From: Ruegeria denitrificans
GTDB lineage: Bacteria; Pseudomonadota; Alphaproteobacteria; Rhodobacterales; Rhodobacteraceae
Assembly: GCF_001458295.1 (NCBI RefSeq)
Contig: NZ_CYUD01000013.1
Span: forward strand, 1 to 64,000
DNA length: 64,000 nucleotides
Reading direction: 5' to 3'
Positions 38,239 to 48,244 of the stretch are shown here, in pieces (positions within the stretch are counted from its first letter, which is position 1; the number at the start of each line of letters is the position of its first letter). The position numbers were made by a program, and so were the translations under genes. Below the pieces are notes generated by a model that worked only from the letters and a program-made list of their open reading frames with translations, had not been told where the DNA came from and searched no databases.

Positions 38239-39506
38239 GTCCCATTATATTCAAAGAACACGGCGGACACGTCGTCGTCCATGCCGCTGCCCGGTTCCAT
38301 GGCTTGTGTCAGACGCCAGAACATATCGTCCAGAAATTCGGTACCGCTGCGGCCGGGAATGCAATCGCGAGCCATCTCCTGCAATCCTTCCTCTTCCAGC
38401 AAACCCCCACTGGCCAGACGGCATTCGGTAAAGCCATCTGAATACAGCATCAATTTGTCGCCGGGTTGCAGATAGGTTTCGGTCCGCTGAAAGGACACAT
38501 CTGGCAGCAATCCAATGGGCAACCCACCCTCGCCTAGAAATTCAGCACTGCCATCGTGACGCAGAACAAGCGGATGCGGGTGCCCGGCCTGCACCATCTT
38601 AAGGTGCCCGTTGCGCAGATCGACAATGGCATAAACCATTGTGAAATATTCTTCGACTCCCGCATCGGCCATCAGGCGGCAATTGAGCATCTCAGCCACC
38701 TGTTCGGGTGGCAGCAGCGCATAGAATTTGTCAAAGCGTTTTTCCATCGCCACGTTCTGATCGAAATGATTGCTGGACAGATAGCCGCCCAATCGCGCCG
38801 TCATCATCGCCGAGGTGATGCCGTGGCCCGACACGTCAATGCTGTAAAACCCCAACCGATTGACCCCGGGCGAGAACATCCCCACCAAATCGCCACCAAT
38901 ATGCCCGCAGGGTTTTAGCAACATACTGACTCGCGACTTGCCGAAATCCCGCGTCAGTTCAGGAACCAGAGATTCCTGAATTTTCCGCGCCTGAATCAGG
39001 TCCTTGTCGATGGCATCATGCGCGACGCGCAGGTCCTCCAACGCGGATTCGATCATGCGGTTCTTCTCGGACAACTCGCGCTGCATATCCAGTATCCGCG
39101 CCCCGGCCGAGATCCGCGCGCGCAGCTCGTCCGCCTCAAGCGGTTTGATCAGGAAATCGTCCGCACCAGCGTCCAGCCCGCGCGCCACCTCTTGCTTTTC
39201 GCTTTTTGACGTCAGCAGGATGAAGTAACTGTATTGATCACTTTCCAGCGCCCGGAAGGCGTGGCAGAATTCCAGCCCACTCATCCCCGGCATCACCCAA
39301 TCGCTGAGAACCAGATCCGGCGGGTCGGTGGCGCACATCTCAATCGCGGCGTCGCCATTGTCGGCCTCAAACACCTCAAAGCCCCACTTTTTCAGCGAGG
39401 CCACCAGAATACGACGTTGCAGCCGGCTGTCATCGACGACCAGCACCTTTTGGATCGCGCCAAAATCCTGATCGGACCCGGCCTCTGCCTGACTGCCCTC
39501 TGCCAC
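38235..39506 (-). CDS. Receiver-domain PP2C (SpoIIE/RsbU-type) serine phosphatase
   Basis: About 423 residues in three parts. The receiver domain starts KVLVVDDSRLQRRILVASL with the phospho-acceptor in LVLSDWVMPGMSGLEF and the conserved Lys in LIKPLEADELRAR. A coiled-coil-like linker (LDMQRELSEKNRMIESALED) follows, then a PP2C/SpoIIE domain with GGDLVGMFSPG, FYSIDVSGHGITSAMM and LMLYSDGFTECRL. Such proteins usually dephosphorylate anti-anti-sigma factors. GTG 39506, preceded by AGAGGG, is my preferred start; the frame is open to ATG 39569, which has no ribosome-binding site. It is divergent from the HPt gene, a probable partner in one phosphorelay. Confidence 0.9.
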   Translation of the reverse strand: MAEGSQAEAGSDQDFGAIQKVLVVDDSRLQRRILVASLKKWGFEVFEADNGDAAIEMCATDPPDLVLSDWVMPGMSGLEFCHAFRALESDQYSYFILLTSKSEKQEVARGLDAGADDFLIKPLEADELRARISAGARILDMQRELSEKNRMIESALEDLRVAHDAIDKDLIQARKIQESLVPELTRDFGKSRVSMLLKPCGHIGGDLVGMFSPGVNRLGFYSIDVSGHGITSAMMTARLGGYLSSNHFDQNVAMEKRFDKFYALLPPEQVAEMLNCRLMADAGVEEYFTMVYAIVDLRNGHLKMVQAGHPHPLVLRHDGSAEFLGEGGLPIGLLPDVSFQRTETYLQPGDKLMLYSDGFTECRLASGGLLEEEGLQEMARDCIPGRSGTEFLDDMFWRLTQAMEPGSGMDDDVSAVFFEYNGT

Positions 39507-39662
39507 CTGAACCCTCTGCACTGTGACCTTTACGGAACGCAGCGACCCTAGCGCAGGGCGGTTTAACATCCGGTGAAGGCGTCTTTGTCTTATTGCTTAA
39601 CCCGCTCTTTACTTGCCGTGGGCTATCCAAGTCAGGTCGCGATATGTGTGGAGAGGCCGAAC

Positions 39663-39992
39663 ATGATCGACTGGTCCAGGGTCAGACAGCTGCGGGATGA
39701 GGTGGGTGCCAGCGAATTCGAAGAGGTGGTGCAGATCTTTCTGGATGAGGTTCAGGAAACCATCGACCGGCTGCATCAGGACACCGCCCGGCTTGAGCTG
39801 GAACAGAATATGCATTTCCTTAAGGGCAGCGCGCTGAGTCTGGGGTTCGACCGGTTTTCCAAGCTGTGTCAGGACGCAGAACGCAACGCCGCCGCAGGCA
39901 AGGCCAGTGACGTCGATCTGCCCGCCATCCTGACGGTGTATGACACGTCTAAGGCTGAGTTCCTGACCGAGAAATCCGAAAACCTGTCCTAG
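39663..39992 (+). CDS. Histidine phosphotransfer (HPt) protein
   Basis: Four-helix HPt protein of 109 residues with the phospho-accepting histidine H51 in NMHFLKGSALSLGF, the canonical HxLKGxx pattern. It starts at ATG 39663; the open frame to 39573 covers the promoter region. It is divergent from the receiver-PP2C gene, across about 155 bp, and no histidine kinase is nearby. I infer that it either feeds phosphate to that receiver or drains it. The end overlaps the ilvA stop by 4 bp. Confidence 0.9.
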   Translation: MIDWSRVRQLRDEVGASEFEEVVQIFLDEVQETIDRLHQDTARLELEQNMHFLKGSALSLGFDRFSKLCQDAERNAAAGKASDVDLPAILTVYDTSKAEFLTEKSENLS

Positions 39993-41215
39993 ATCACGAA
40001 CTGCGCCAGGGTCTCGTCTTCGGTGATGTCGGTATAGGTAAAGCCAGCCTCGTCCAGATGCGCGAACAGGCGTGCGAAATTCTCGGGCTTGCGGGTTTCG
40101 ATGCCAATCAGGACCGAGCCGAAATTGCGCGCCGATTTCTTCATATATTCGAACCGGGCAATATCATCTTCGGGGCCGAGGATGCCCAAAAACTCTTTCA
40201 GCGCACCGGGGCGCTGTGGCAGGCGCAGGATGAAGTATTTCTTAACGCCGGAATAGCGCTGCGCCCGTTCCTTGACCTCGGGCAGACGTTCGAAATCGAA
40301 ATTGCCGCCCGAGGTGACGCAGACAACGGTCTTACCGCGGATAAAGCTTTGCACATCGGTCACCGCCTCGATCGACAACGCGCCTGCGGGCTCAAGCACA
40401 ATGCCTTCGACATTCAGCATCTCGATCATGGTGGTGCAGATTCGGTCTTCGGACAGGACCAGCACGTCGGACAGGTGACGATCCTTGAGCAGCTCAAACG
40501 GTTTCGCACCGATCTTCCCAACTGCCGCACCATCGACGAAATTGTCGATGTGATCCAACGCCACCGGATGCCCCGCTGCCATGGCCGCGTGCAGGCACGC
40601 CCCGCCTTTGGGTTCGACAAACAGGCAATGAGTCCGATCCCCAAACCATGTCGCCACGCCCGAGGACATGCCGCCCCCACCCACTGGCAGTATGACATGA
40701 TCGGGCACGCCGCCCAGTTGCGCCTCAACCTCGACAGCCAGCGACGCCTGCCCTTCGATCACGTCTTCATCATCAAACGGAGACAGAAAATGCCCGCCCT
40801 GCTGCATGCACCACTGCTGAGCCGCCGCCAGCGTATCGTCAAAATAGTCGCCGGTCAGATGGATCTCGATGTTGTCACCGCCGAAAATGCGGGTTTTCTG
40901 GATTTTCTGCTGCGGTGTCGTCACCGGCATGAAAATCACACCCTTCACGTCCAGATGCTTGCACATAAAGGCCACGCCCTGCGCATGGTTGCCCGCACTG
41001 GCACAGACGAACAGATTCTGTTCCTGCTGCTTGCGCATAGCGTTGAACGCACCACGGATTTTATACGACCGCACCGGGCTGAGGTCTTCCCGCTTGAGCC
41101 AGATGTCGGCGCCAAAGCGGTCGGACAGATGGGCATTCCGCTGCAGTGGCGTTGCGGGAAAGACAGTACGCATCGCCTGTTCGGCGGTGCGGGCGCGGGT
41201 CATGAAATCAGTCAT
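39989..41215 (-). CDS. ilvA: Threonine ammonia-lyase (threonine dehydratase)
   Basis: PLP enzyme of 408 residues that deaminates threonine to 2-oxobutyrate in isoleucine synthesis. PLP is bound by K52 in VRSYKIRGAFNAM. The glycine-rich phosphate loop is ILPVGGGGMSSGVATWFG, and ASAGNHAQGVAFMCK is the asparagine loop. The C-terminal ACT-like regulatory segment (KKYFILRLPQRPGALKEFLG) is a single domain, shorter than E. coli IlvA. This short form occurs across alphaproteobacteria. It is followed after 57 bp upstream by a separate membrane-protein gene; no operon is evident. Confidence 0.94.
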   Translation of the reverse strand: MTDFMTRARTAEQAMRTVFPATPLQRNAHLSDRFGADIWLKREDLSPVRSYKIRGAFNAMRKQQEQNLFVCASAGNHAQGVAFMCKHLDVKGVIFMPVTTPQQKIQKTRIFGGDNIEIHLTGDYFDDTLAAAQQWCMQQGGHFLSPFDDEDVIEGQASLAVEVEAQLGGVPDHVILPVGGGGMSSGVATWFGDRTHCLFVEPKGGACLHAAMAAGHPVALDHIDNFVDGAAVGKIGAKPFELLKDRHLSDVLVLSEDRICTTMIEMLNVEGIVLEPAGALSIEAVTDVQSFIRGKTVVCVTSGGNFDFERLPEVKERAQRYSGVKKYFILRLPQRPGALKEFLGILGPEDDIARFEYMKKSARNFGSVLIGIETRKPENFARLFAHLDEAGFTYTDITEDETLAQFVI

Positions 41216-41272
41216 GACAGTTTCACTGCCGCATCACTGCTGAAAGGGCAAGGAATACATATGTGTACGGGT

Positions 41273-42040
41273 TCAAGACAGCGCGCGCTTTTCGATGAAG
41301 ACGCCGTACATTGTGGTCAGGATGCTGACGTTGATCATTGGAAGTATAAGCGTACTGAAGAAAACGGTCAGCAAAACGCCCAACACAGGTATTATTGCCA
41401 GAACGGTGAAGGCTATTTGTACCAAAACCTGGAACAGGAATGCAACGAGGAGGAGCAACAAGATTGCACCGCCAATTCCAGTTGTGTTGTTCCAAGCATC
41501 GCCGAGCGAGATGGGGCTTCCTATCGCCGCCGCCGGCAGAATGATGGACAGGCGGTAAAAACAAATGACCAGAAAAACAGTGTAAACAATCACCAGAATG
41601 ATCGAAAGCAGCGCAAGACTTTCGCCTAATACAGCAGCGACCAAACCCATGGGGATATATGCGATCATCATCAAAATCCCCAACAACAATACACGACCGA
41701 AATAGGCAAGAATCCTGTCGAAACGGAATGTCGGTAGTATTCCAGTAGGATACTCTTCCAAAAGGATAAAGCGGTGCCACGACACAGCGATCCAGAACAT
41801 GGTGACGAACATTACCGCTATCAAAACCACCACAAATACAAAGGCTGAACCTGCGGTTACACCTGGCGGCAACTCGCCTGCGTTGTCATCAAGCGCCTCA
41901 AGCGGAATTCCAAGCGCTAAAAACACACCAACGATAACGATAGTCGCAATCAGTGCTGGACCAACGGTTATCTGAAGCACCTGCTTGAGATTTCCAAACA
42001 CCATCCGCACCGAATGCAAAAAAATCTGCCAACCCAACAT
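41273..42040 (-). CDS. Six-helix hypothetical membrane protein
   Basis: I do not recognise the family. The protein has 255 residues and about six membrane segments: VGPALIATIVIVGVFLALGI, AFVFVVVLIAVMFVTMFWIA, VLLLGILMMIAYIPMGLVAA, LSIILVIVYTVFLVICFY, GAILLLLLVAFLFQVLVQI and VLLTVFFSTLILPM. The base composition looks AT-richer than the flanking ilvA and argG, with more A/T-ending codons. The ends are cytoplasmic-looking (MLGWQIFLHSVRMVFGNLK at the start). It is not obviously in an operon. Transport or signalling functions are possible, but nothing in the sequence tells which. Confidence 0.85.
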   Translation of the reverse strand: MLGWQIFLHSVRMVFGNLKQVLQITVGPALIATIVIVGVFLALGIPLEALDDNAGELPPGVTAGSAFVFVVVLIAVMFVTMFWIAVSWHRFILLEEYPTGILPTFRFDRILAYFGRVLLLGILMMIAYIPMGLVAAVLGESLALLSIILVIVYTVFLVICFYRLSIILPAAAIGSPISLGDAWNNTTGIGGAILLLLLVAFLFQVLVQIAFTVLAIIPVLGVLLTVFFSTLILPMINVSILTTMYGVFIEKRALS

Positions 42041-42181
42041 CCTGAAACTGCCCTCTCAACCAAACATTGTTTTCTTTACAACCGTTTCACCTCAATTCCT
42101 GCCCTGCGTCAACGCTCATAACTTGCCCCCACGTTCAAAACCCGTTAGGGGCCAATCGTCTTACGCATAAGGGGAAGTCAG

Positions 42182-43408
42182 ATGTCCGCGCCCAAGAAAG
42201 TTGTTCTGGCCTATTCCGGTGGCCTTGATACCTCGATCATCCTGAAATGGTTGCAGACCGAGTATGGGTGTGAGGTCGTGACCTTCACTGCCGATCTGGG
42301 TCAGGGTGAGGAACTGGAACCTGCCCGCCAAAAGGCCGAACTGCTGGGGATCAAGCCCGAAAACATCTATATCGAGGACATCCGCGAGGAATTCGTCCGC
42401 GACTTCGTCTTCCCGATGTTCCGCGCCAATGCAGTATACGAAGGCCTGTACCTTCTGGGCACCTCGATCGCGCGACCGCTGATCTCGAAACGTTTGGTTG
42501 AGATTGCCAAAGAAACCGGTGCCGATGCCGTTGCCCACGGCGCGACCGGCAAGGGCAACGATCAGGTTCGCTTTGAACTGGCAGCCTATGCTCTGAACCC
42601 CGACATCAAGGTGATTGCGCCTTGGCGTGAATGGGATCTGACCAGCCGCACCAAGCTGCTGGAGTTTGCCGAGGCGAACCAGATCCCAATTGCCAAAGAC
42701 AAACGCGGTGAGGCTCCCTTCTCGGTCGATGCCAACCTGCTGCACACCTCGTCAGAGGGTAAGGTTCTGGAAGACCCCGCCGATATGGCGCCTCACTATG
42801 TCTATCAGCGTACCGTCCACCCCGAAGATGCGCCGAACGAGCCGGAATTCATCGAAATCGGATTCGAAAAAGGCGACGCCGTCAGCATCAATGGCGAGGC
42901 GATGAGCCCCGCGACCATCCTGACCAAGCTGAACGAATATGGCGGCAAGCACGGCATTGGCCGCCTGGATCTGGTCGAAGGCCGTTTCGTTGGTATGAAA
43001 TCGCGCGGCATCTACGAAACGCCCGGCGGCACCGTCCTGCTGGAGGCTCATCGTGGCATCGAATCCATCACAATGGACCGTGGCGCAATGCACCTGAAAG
43101 ACCAGCTGATGCCGCAATATGCGGAAATCATCTATAACGGTTTCTGGTACAGCCCCGAGCGTGAAATGCTGCAGGCCGCCATCGACAAATCTCAAGAACA
43201 TGTCACCGGCACCGTCCGCGTGAAACTGTACAAAGGGCTGGCGTCAACTGTGGGCCGCTGGTCGGATCACTCGCTGTATTCCGAAGAGCATGTGACCTTC
43301 GAGGATGACGCTGGTGCCTATGATCAGAAAGACGCAGCCGGTTTCATTCAGCTGAACGCGCTGCGCCTGAAACTACTGGCGGCGCGGGACAAGCGCTTGT
43401 CCAAGTGA
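42182..43408 (+). CDS. argG: Argininosuccinate synthase
   Basis: ArgG (408 aa) joins citrulline and aspartate with ATP in arginine biosynthesis. The N-type ATP pyrophosphatase loop is [19 protein letters not shown] at residues 7-25, and [20 protein letters not shown] is the second signature. ATG 42182 follows GGGGAAG by about 5 nt, and the octamer TACGCATA lies just upstream. The stop is fused to the GTG start of the next gene (GTGA), so the two are co-translated. Length and ends agree with the family. Confidence 0.97.
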   Translation: MSAPKKVVLAYSGGLDTSIILKWLQTEYGCEVVTFTADLGQGEELEPARQKAELLGIKPENIYIEDIREEFVRDFVFPMFRANAVYEGLYLLGTSIARPLISKRLVEIAKETGADAVAHGATGKGNDQVRFELAAYALNPDIKVIAPWREWDLTSRTKLLEFAEANQIPIAKDKRGEAPFSVDANLLHTSSEGKVLEDPADMAPHYVYQRTVHPEDAPNEPEFIEIGFEKGDAVSINGEAMSPATILTKLNEYGGKHGIGRLDLVEGRFVGMKSRGIYETPGGTVLLEAHRGIESITMDRGAMHLKDQLMPQYAEIIYNGFWYSPEREMLQAAIDKSQEHVTGTVRVKLYKGLASTVGRWSDHSLYSEEHVTFEDDAGAYDQKDAAGFIQLNALRLKLLAARDKRLSK

Positions 43409-43845
43409 TCGACGACGACGATATCAACGATGAACTCGAGCTGTTCATCGAAGCGCAGGACGCGGTCTGGTCCGATGTCCTGCGCGAATTGGAACAAGGG
43501 CAGAAAACCAGTCACTGGATGTGGTTTGTGTTTCCACAACTGGCCGAACTTGGCCGGTCTCATATGGCGCAGCTTTACGGGATCGAGGATTTGGATGAGG
43601 CCACAGCTTATCTGAATCATCCAGAGCTCCGCCAGCGCCTGACTGAGGTTGCAGGGTTGATGTTGCGCCACCAAGGGCGCGATGCCATCGACATTCTGGG
43701 CGGGATCGACGCAAAGAAACTGCGATCCTCCATGACGTTGTTTTCATCCGTTCCCGGAGCTCCGCCCGAGTTTCAGGCTGTGCTAGATGCCTTCTATACC
43801 GGTCAATCCTGCGAGCGGACTTTGCAGATTTTGCGTATATCTTAA
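43405..43845 (+). CDS. DUF1810 family protein
   Basis: Helical protein of 146 residues with the DUF1810 hallmark [13 protein letters not shown] and the later [29 protein letters not shown]. It starts at a GTG that overlaps the argG stop as GTGA, so translational coupling with argG is likely although no functional link is known. The family's role is undetermined. No signal peptide or membrane segment is seen. A charged N-terminus ([13 protein letters not shown]) is present. Confidence 0.88.
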   Translation: MIDDDDINDELELFIEAQDAVWSDVLRELEQGQKTSHWMWFVFPQLAELGRSHMAQLYGIEDLDEATAYLNHPELRQRLTEVAGLMLRHQGRDAIDILGGIDAKKLRSSMTLFSSVPGAPPEFQAVLDAFYTGQSCERTLQILRIS

Positions 43846-43924
43846 CCGCAAGGTCCAGTTGGGTCACCCTTGCACCTAAACGCCCCTTCTCTTTACGCAT
43901 ACGTGAACTGTGAAGGGGACAAGG

Positions 43925-44206
43925 ATGCTTCAGGACATCGCCGACGGGATTCAAAAAGGTCTGAACGGCAAGAGCTTTGAGGGCTCGTTGAAATTTGATT
44001 GCGGCGACGCGGGTGTGATTGTTCTGGCCGACAATCAGGCCACTACGCAGGATCGCGACGCCGATTGCACCATCCGCATATCTCAGGACAACCTTACCAA
44101 ATTGCTGACCGGCAAGCTGAACCCGATGACCGGTGTGGCGTTGGGCAAGCTCAAGATTTCGGGCAATATGGGTGTGGCGATGAAGCTGGGGCAGCTGCTG
44201 GGTTAA
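43925..44206 (+). CDS. SCP2 sterol-transfer family protein
   Basis: Small protein of 93 residues with the SCP2 fold: FDCGDAGVIVLADNQ, DADCTIRISQDNLTKLLTGK and NPMTGVALGKLKISGNMGVA are the core. Bacterial members are thought to bind lipids or acyl-CoA in the cytoplasm. ATG 43925 is preceded by AAGGGGACAAGG, a good ribosome-binding site, so it is preferred over the frame start at 43910. TACGCATA lies 23 nt before the start. It is the second-to-last plus-strand gene before msrA and has no obvious partner. Confidence 0.88.
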   Translation: MLQDIADGIQKGLNGKSFEGSLKFDCGDAGVIVLADNQATTQDRDADCTIRISQDNLTKLLTGKLNPMTGVALGKLKISGNMGVAMKLGQLLG

Positions 44207-44303
44207 GACGATAAATTCGTCTCACCACCCCGTGACAAACCATGTCAGCGGATTGCGCCTACGCATAAGTCAGGGCAGCCTGATCCCGAAAAGGAGACCT
44301 GCT

Positions 44304-44975
44304 ATGACACGCATCGCCTATCTCGATTTTTTCAAACCGACACTTCTGTTCTCGCTGATCGCACTTGTTTCTCTGCTGCGCGCTGCCCCTGCGCCCGCTG
44401 CCGGGTCTGAGACCCTGACGGTAGCTGGGGGCTGTTTCTGGTGTGTCGAATCCGATTTCGAATCCGTTCCGGGCGTAACCGGCGCTGTGTCGGGTTTTAC
44501 CGGCGGCACAATAGCCAACCCGACCTATGATCAGGTCACCAAAGGCGGCACTGGTCATTACGAAGCGGTTCAGATCACCTTTGACCCGGCCCGCGTTTCC
44601 CGTGAAACCTTGCTGAGCATGTTCTTCCGTTCGGTTGACCCAACGGATGCAGGCGGTCAGTTCTGTGATAGGGGTGACAGCTATCGAACAGCGATTTTTG
44701 TCTCTAACACTGCGGAAAAGACGTTAGCGCAGCAAGCTAAAACCAATGCCCAAAACGCGCTGGGTCAGCAGATCGTCACGCCGATCCTACAGAAAGGTGC
44801 GTTCTACCCGGCCGAGGCCTATCATCAGGATTACTATAAGGGAAAGAAACTGGTCCTGACCCGCTTTGGCCCCAAGCGCCAGCACAGCGCCTATAAAGCC
44901 TATCGCAAAGCTTGCGGTCGTGATGACCGGGTCAAGCAGCTTTGGGGCAGCGACGCACCATTCGCGGGCTCTTAA
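44304..44975 (+). CDS. msrA: Exported peptide methionine-S-sulfoxide reductase MsrA
   Basis: MsrA of 223 residues. The catalytic cysteine is C44 in GGCFWCVESDF, followed by GVTGAVSGFTGG, YEAVQITFDP and DSYRTAIFV. Before it, residues 13-33 (TLLFSLIALVSLLRAAPAPA) form a signal peptide ending near AAG, so this copy probably acts in the periplasm, repairing oxidised methionines of exported proteins. ATG 44304 has AAGGAG 9 nt upstream; the frame to 44232 is an extension. TACGCATA lies 36 nt upstream. No msrB is adjacent. Confidence 0.93.
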   Translation: MTRIAYLDFFKPTLLFSLIALVSLLRAAPAPAAGSETLTVAGGCFWCVESDFESVPGVTGAVSGFTGGTIANPTYDQVTKGGTGHYEAVQITFDPARVSRETLLSMFFRSVDPTDAGGQFCDRGDSYRTAIFVSNTAEKTLAQQAKTNAQNALGQQIVTPILQKGAFYPAEAYHQDYYKGKKLVLTRFGPKRQHSAYKAYRKACGRDDRVKQLWGSDAPFAGS

Positions 44976-45841
44976 TCGAACCGCGCCTCGCGCACCTCTT
45001 TAAGGTCTGGAATAACATCCGCCGTGCCGTGCCGCGTGACCATCAGGGCCGCGGCACGGTTTGCTTGTGAAACCGCCTGCGCCATCGGCATCCCACGATC
45101 CATGCCAGCCAGAACGTAGCCGGTAAAGGTATCCCCCGCGCCGGTGGTATCCACGGCCTTGACCTTATACGCCGGAAAGTCCGAGGCCGTGCCGCGATGG
45201 TAGTACCGCGCGCCTTTCGACCCCAACGTGACGATCACATGCTCGACCTCAAGGTCAGTGACGGATTGTCCGGTTGCCTGCCGTAGCTGTTCAGCCTCGA
45301 TCTCATTCAGGATCAGGAAATCCAGATAAGGCAATACGGCCTGAACCGCATCAGCCTGAAACGGTGCGGCAGCGTAGCAGACGGTCAGCCCCAGATCGCG
45401 CCCCATCTTTGCGGCTTCGACTTGCAGGTTGGTTTCGTTCTGCATCACCAGCAAACCACCCTGCTGCGCCGAGGACAGCGCCTGCCCCAACTGATCCTGC
45501 GAGATGGCGTGGTTTGAACCGGGGAACAGGATGATGTTGTTCTCACCCTGTGCGTCCACCGCAATGATGGCATGACCGGTCGGAACCTCGACCCCGTCAA
45601 TATGGCGCGTGTCCACGCCATATTCCGTCAGACGATCCTGCGCCCAGCGCCCATCGGGACCCACGGCCCCGATATGCGCCACTTGCGCCCCGGCCCGGGC
45701 GGCGGCCACGGACATATTCGCCCCTTTGCCGCCTAGAAACCGTTCCATCCCTGTGGCAGCCAGACTTTCTCCCGGTCCGGGCAAATGCGGCACGGCATAA
45801 ATCATGTCAGCGTTGATCGAGCCGAGGTTCCAGATCGTCAT
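44972..45841 (-). CDS. Ribokinase-like PfkB-family sugar kinase
   Basis: Kinase of 289 residues of the PfkB family. It has the N-terminal GSINADMIYAVPHLPGPGES signature, GGKGANMSVAAARAGA for sugar binding and the C-terminal catalytic DTTGAGDTFTGYVLAGM. The length and motifs fit ribokinase (RbsK), but the substrate could be another furanose or nucleoside. It lies between msrA (convergent, overlap 4 bp) and maeB (3 bp downstream of that gene), so it may be read as the second gene after maeB. No ribose transporter is visible nearby. Confidence 0.88.
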   Translation of the reverse strand: MTIWNLGSINADMIYAVPHLPGPGESLAATGMERFLGGKGANMSVAAARAGAQVAHIGAVGPDGRWAQDRLTEYGVDTRHIDGVEVPTGHAIIAVDAQGENNIILFPGSNHAISQDQLGQALSSAQQGGLLVMQNETNLQVEAAKMGRDLGLTVCYAAAPFQADAVQAVLPYLDFLILNEIEAEQLRQATGQSVTDLEVEHVIVTLGSKGARYYHRGTASDFPAYKVKAVDTTGAGDTFTGYVLAGMDRGMPMAQAVSQANRAAALMVTRHGTADVIPDLKEVREARFD

Positions 45842-45844
45842 GGC

Positions 45845-48100
45845 TTAAGCGATATCGCACGAGGCCAGGATGGCCATATTCAGGATATCGTTCGCCGTCG
45901 ACCCGGTCGAACAGATCTGGATCGGCTTGTCGACGCCAGACAGGATCGGGCCAATCACGGTTGCTCCACCCATTTCTTGCATCAGCTTGGTCGAAATCGA
46001 CGCCGAGTGCCGCGCCGGCACGATCAGAATATTCGCCGGACCGGTCAGCCGCTGGAATGGATACGTGGCCTGTTGATCCACGTTCAGAGCAACGTCCACG
46101 GTCATCTCACCTTCGTATTCGAAATCAACATTGCGCAGATCCAGGACGGCGGGAGCGCGGTGCATCTTCTCGGCCCGTTCCGATACCGGATAACCAAAGG
46201 TCGAGAAGCTGACAAAAGCCACGCGCGGCTCAAGCCCCATGTGACGGGCCACCGCAGCCGAGCGTTCGGCGATATTGGCCAGGTCATTCTCATCCGGCCA
46301 TTCATGCACCAGCGTATCGCCGATCAGCACGATCCGCCCTTTGTGCAACAATGCAGTCACACCCACCGCGCCATGCGCCTTATCGGCGTCGAATACGTGG
46401 TTGATCCGGTCCAGCACATGCGCCGACTTTCGCGTGGCCCCGGTCACCATACCATCACCATGCCCATGCGCCAGCATCAGGCACGAGAACACATGCCGAT
46501 CGCGCGCGGCCAGGCGGTGAATGTCCTTGCGGTCAAAGCCTTTACGCTGCAGGCGGTTATACAGGAAATCGGTGTAGGTCCCGAGATGCGAGGTGTTGGC
46601 GGCATTCACCACCTCCAGCTCGCGCACAGCATCGCCCAGACCTGCAGCTTCCAGCTTTTGTTTCACATCATCTGGCCGCCCAACAACCAAGGCCTTGCCG
46701 AAACCAGACCGCTGATAGGTCACCGCAGCACGCAACACGCGCGGATCGTCGCCCTCGGCAAAGATCATGCGACTTTGGGCTTGACGCGCACGGGCGTTCA
46801 GGCCGCGCAGGATGCTGGCAGTCGGGTCCATGCGGGATTTGAGGTTCAGCTCATAGGCGTCCATATCGATGATCGGACGCCGAGCGGCACCGGTATCCAT
46901 CCCGGCCCGCGCCACGGCTGGTGGAATGCGGTGGATCAAACGCGGGTCGAACGGCGTTGGGATGATGTAATCGCGGCCAAAGGTCAGCGACTTGCCATAG
47001 GCCATAGCAACCTCATCCGGTACATCCTCGCGCGCCAGACGGGCCAGCGCATGGGCGCAGGCGATCTTCATTTCGTCATTGATCGCACGGGCATGAATGT
47101 CCAGCGCGCCCCGGAACAGATAGGGGAAGCCCAGCACGTTGTTCACCTGGTTCGGATAATCGCTGCGCCCGGTGGCGACGATGGCATCGACGCGAACCTC
47201 ATGCGCCTCTTCCGGCGTGATCTCGGGATCAGGGTTGGCCATGGCGAAAATCACCGGATTGTCGGCCATGCTGGCAACCATGTCCTGCGTCACCGCACCC
47301 TTGACCGACACGCCAAGGAACACATCCGCGCCGCTCATGGCGTCTTCCAGCGTGCGCATATCAGTGGTGATCGCATGGGCCGATTTCCACTGGTTCATAC
47401 CTTCGGTACGACCCTGATAGATTACGCCCTTGGTGTCGCAGACAATGCAATTTTCATGCCGCGCGCCCATCGCCTTAAGCAGTTCAATACAGGCTATACC
47501 AGCCGCACCGGCACCGTTCAGGACGATCTTCACATCCTCGATCTTCTTGCCCGAGATATGCAGCGCGTTCAGCAGACCTGCCGCGCAGATCACGGCTGTG
47601 CCATGCTGGTCGTCATGAAAGACCGGGATATCCATTTCTTCTTTCAGGCGCTGTTCGATGATGAAGCATTCCGGCGCTTTGATATCTTCCAGATTGATAC
47701 CACCGAAAGTCGGACCCATCAGACGGACCGCCTGACAGAATGCATCCGGGTCTTCGGTATCCAACTCAATATCGATCGAGTTCACGTCGGCGAACCGTTT
47801 GAACAGGACCGATTTCCCCTCCATCACCGGTTTCGAGCCCAGCGCTCCCAGGTTGCCAAGCCCCAAAACTGCCGTACCGTTCGAGATTACGGCAACCAGA
47901 TTGCCCTTGTTGGTATAGTCATAGGCCGTTTCGGGGTTTTCCGCGATTGCTTCGCATGGAACAGCAACACCAGGGCTATAGGCCAACGACAGATCCCGCT
48001 GGGTTGTCATGGGAACGGTCGCTTGCACCTCCCATTTGCCGGGGGTGGGGTCCAGGTGAAAGGCCAGGGCCTCTTCGTCGGTAATTTTCGCTTTGGGCAT
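45845..48100 (-). CDS. maeB: NADP-dependent malic enzyme MaeB (with phosphotransacetylase-like domain)
   Basis: Protein of 751 residues. The N-terminal malic domain (to about 430) contains [18 protein letters not shown], the NAD(P)-binding [15 protein letters not shown] region, [20 protein letters not shown] and [16 protein letters not shown]. The C-terminal PTA-like domain (about 440-751) resembles phosphate acetyltransferase but is regulatory in known MaeB proteins. It decarboxylates malate to pyruvate and makes NADPH. ATG 48100 ([17 protein letters not shown]) is right for the family; the frame extends 200 codons into mutS and that part is not coding. It is divergent from mutS. Confidence 0.95.
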   Translation of the reverse strand: MPKAKITDEEALAFHLDPTPGKWEVQATVPMTTQRDLSLAYSPGVAVPCEAIAENPETAYDYTNKGNLVAVISNGTAVLGLGNLGALGSKPVMEGKSVLFKRFADVNSIDIELDTEDPDAFCQAVRLMGPTFGGINLEDIKAPECFIIEQRLKEEMDIPVFHDDQHGTAVICAAGLLNALHISGKKIEDVKIVLNGAGAAGIACIELLKAMGARHENCIVCDTKGVIYQGRTEGMNQWKSAHAITTDMRTLEDAMSGADVFLGVSVKGAVTQDMVASMADNPVIFAMANPDPEITPEEAHEVRVDAIVATGRSDYPNQVNNVLGFPYLFRGALDIHARAINDEMKIACAHALARLAREDVPDEVAMAYGKSLTFGRDYIIPTPFDPRLIHRIPPAVARAGMDTGAARRPIIDMDAYELNLKSRMDPTASILRGLNARARQAQSRMIFAEGDDPRVLRAAVTYQRSGFGKALVVGRPDDVKQKLEAAGLGDAVRELEVVNAANTSHLGTYTDFLYNRLQRKGFDRKDIHRLAARDRHVFSCLMLAHGHGDGMVTGATRKSAHVLDRINHVFDADKAHGAVGVTALLHKGRIVLIGDTLVHEWPDENDLANIAERSAAVARHMGLEPRVAFVSFSTFGYPVSERAEKMHRAPAVLDLRNVDFEYEGEMTVDVALNVDQQATYPFQRLTGPANILIVPARHSASISTKLMQEMGGATVIGPILSGVDKPIQICSTGSTANDILNMAILASCDIA

Positions 48101-48244
48101 CTGATATGTCGTTTCTTTACATCTGTTGGGCTGTCGCCTCATAGCGCAGGAAAACGCGCGCCTCAACGAGAATGAGTTTTCGGCTTTTACAGAAGATGCG
48201 GGATTTGTAAGGTCGCGACCGGAACACGCCAGAAGGGGTAAGCC

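Noticed and set aside
40058..41629. Plus-strand frame of 523 codons opposite ilvA and the membrane-protein gene
   Set aside because: It crosses two unrelated genes on the other strand and has no domain sense.
45785..48175. Very long plus-strand frame (796 codons) opposite maeB
   Set aside because: A shadow of the maeB third-position GC bias; maeB itself has all family motifs on the other strand.
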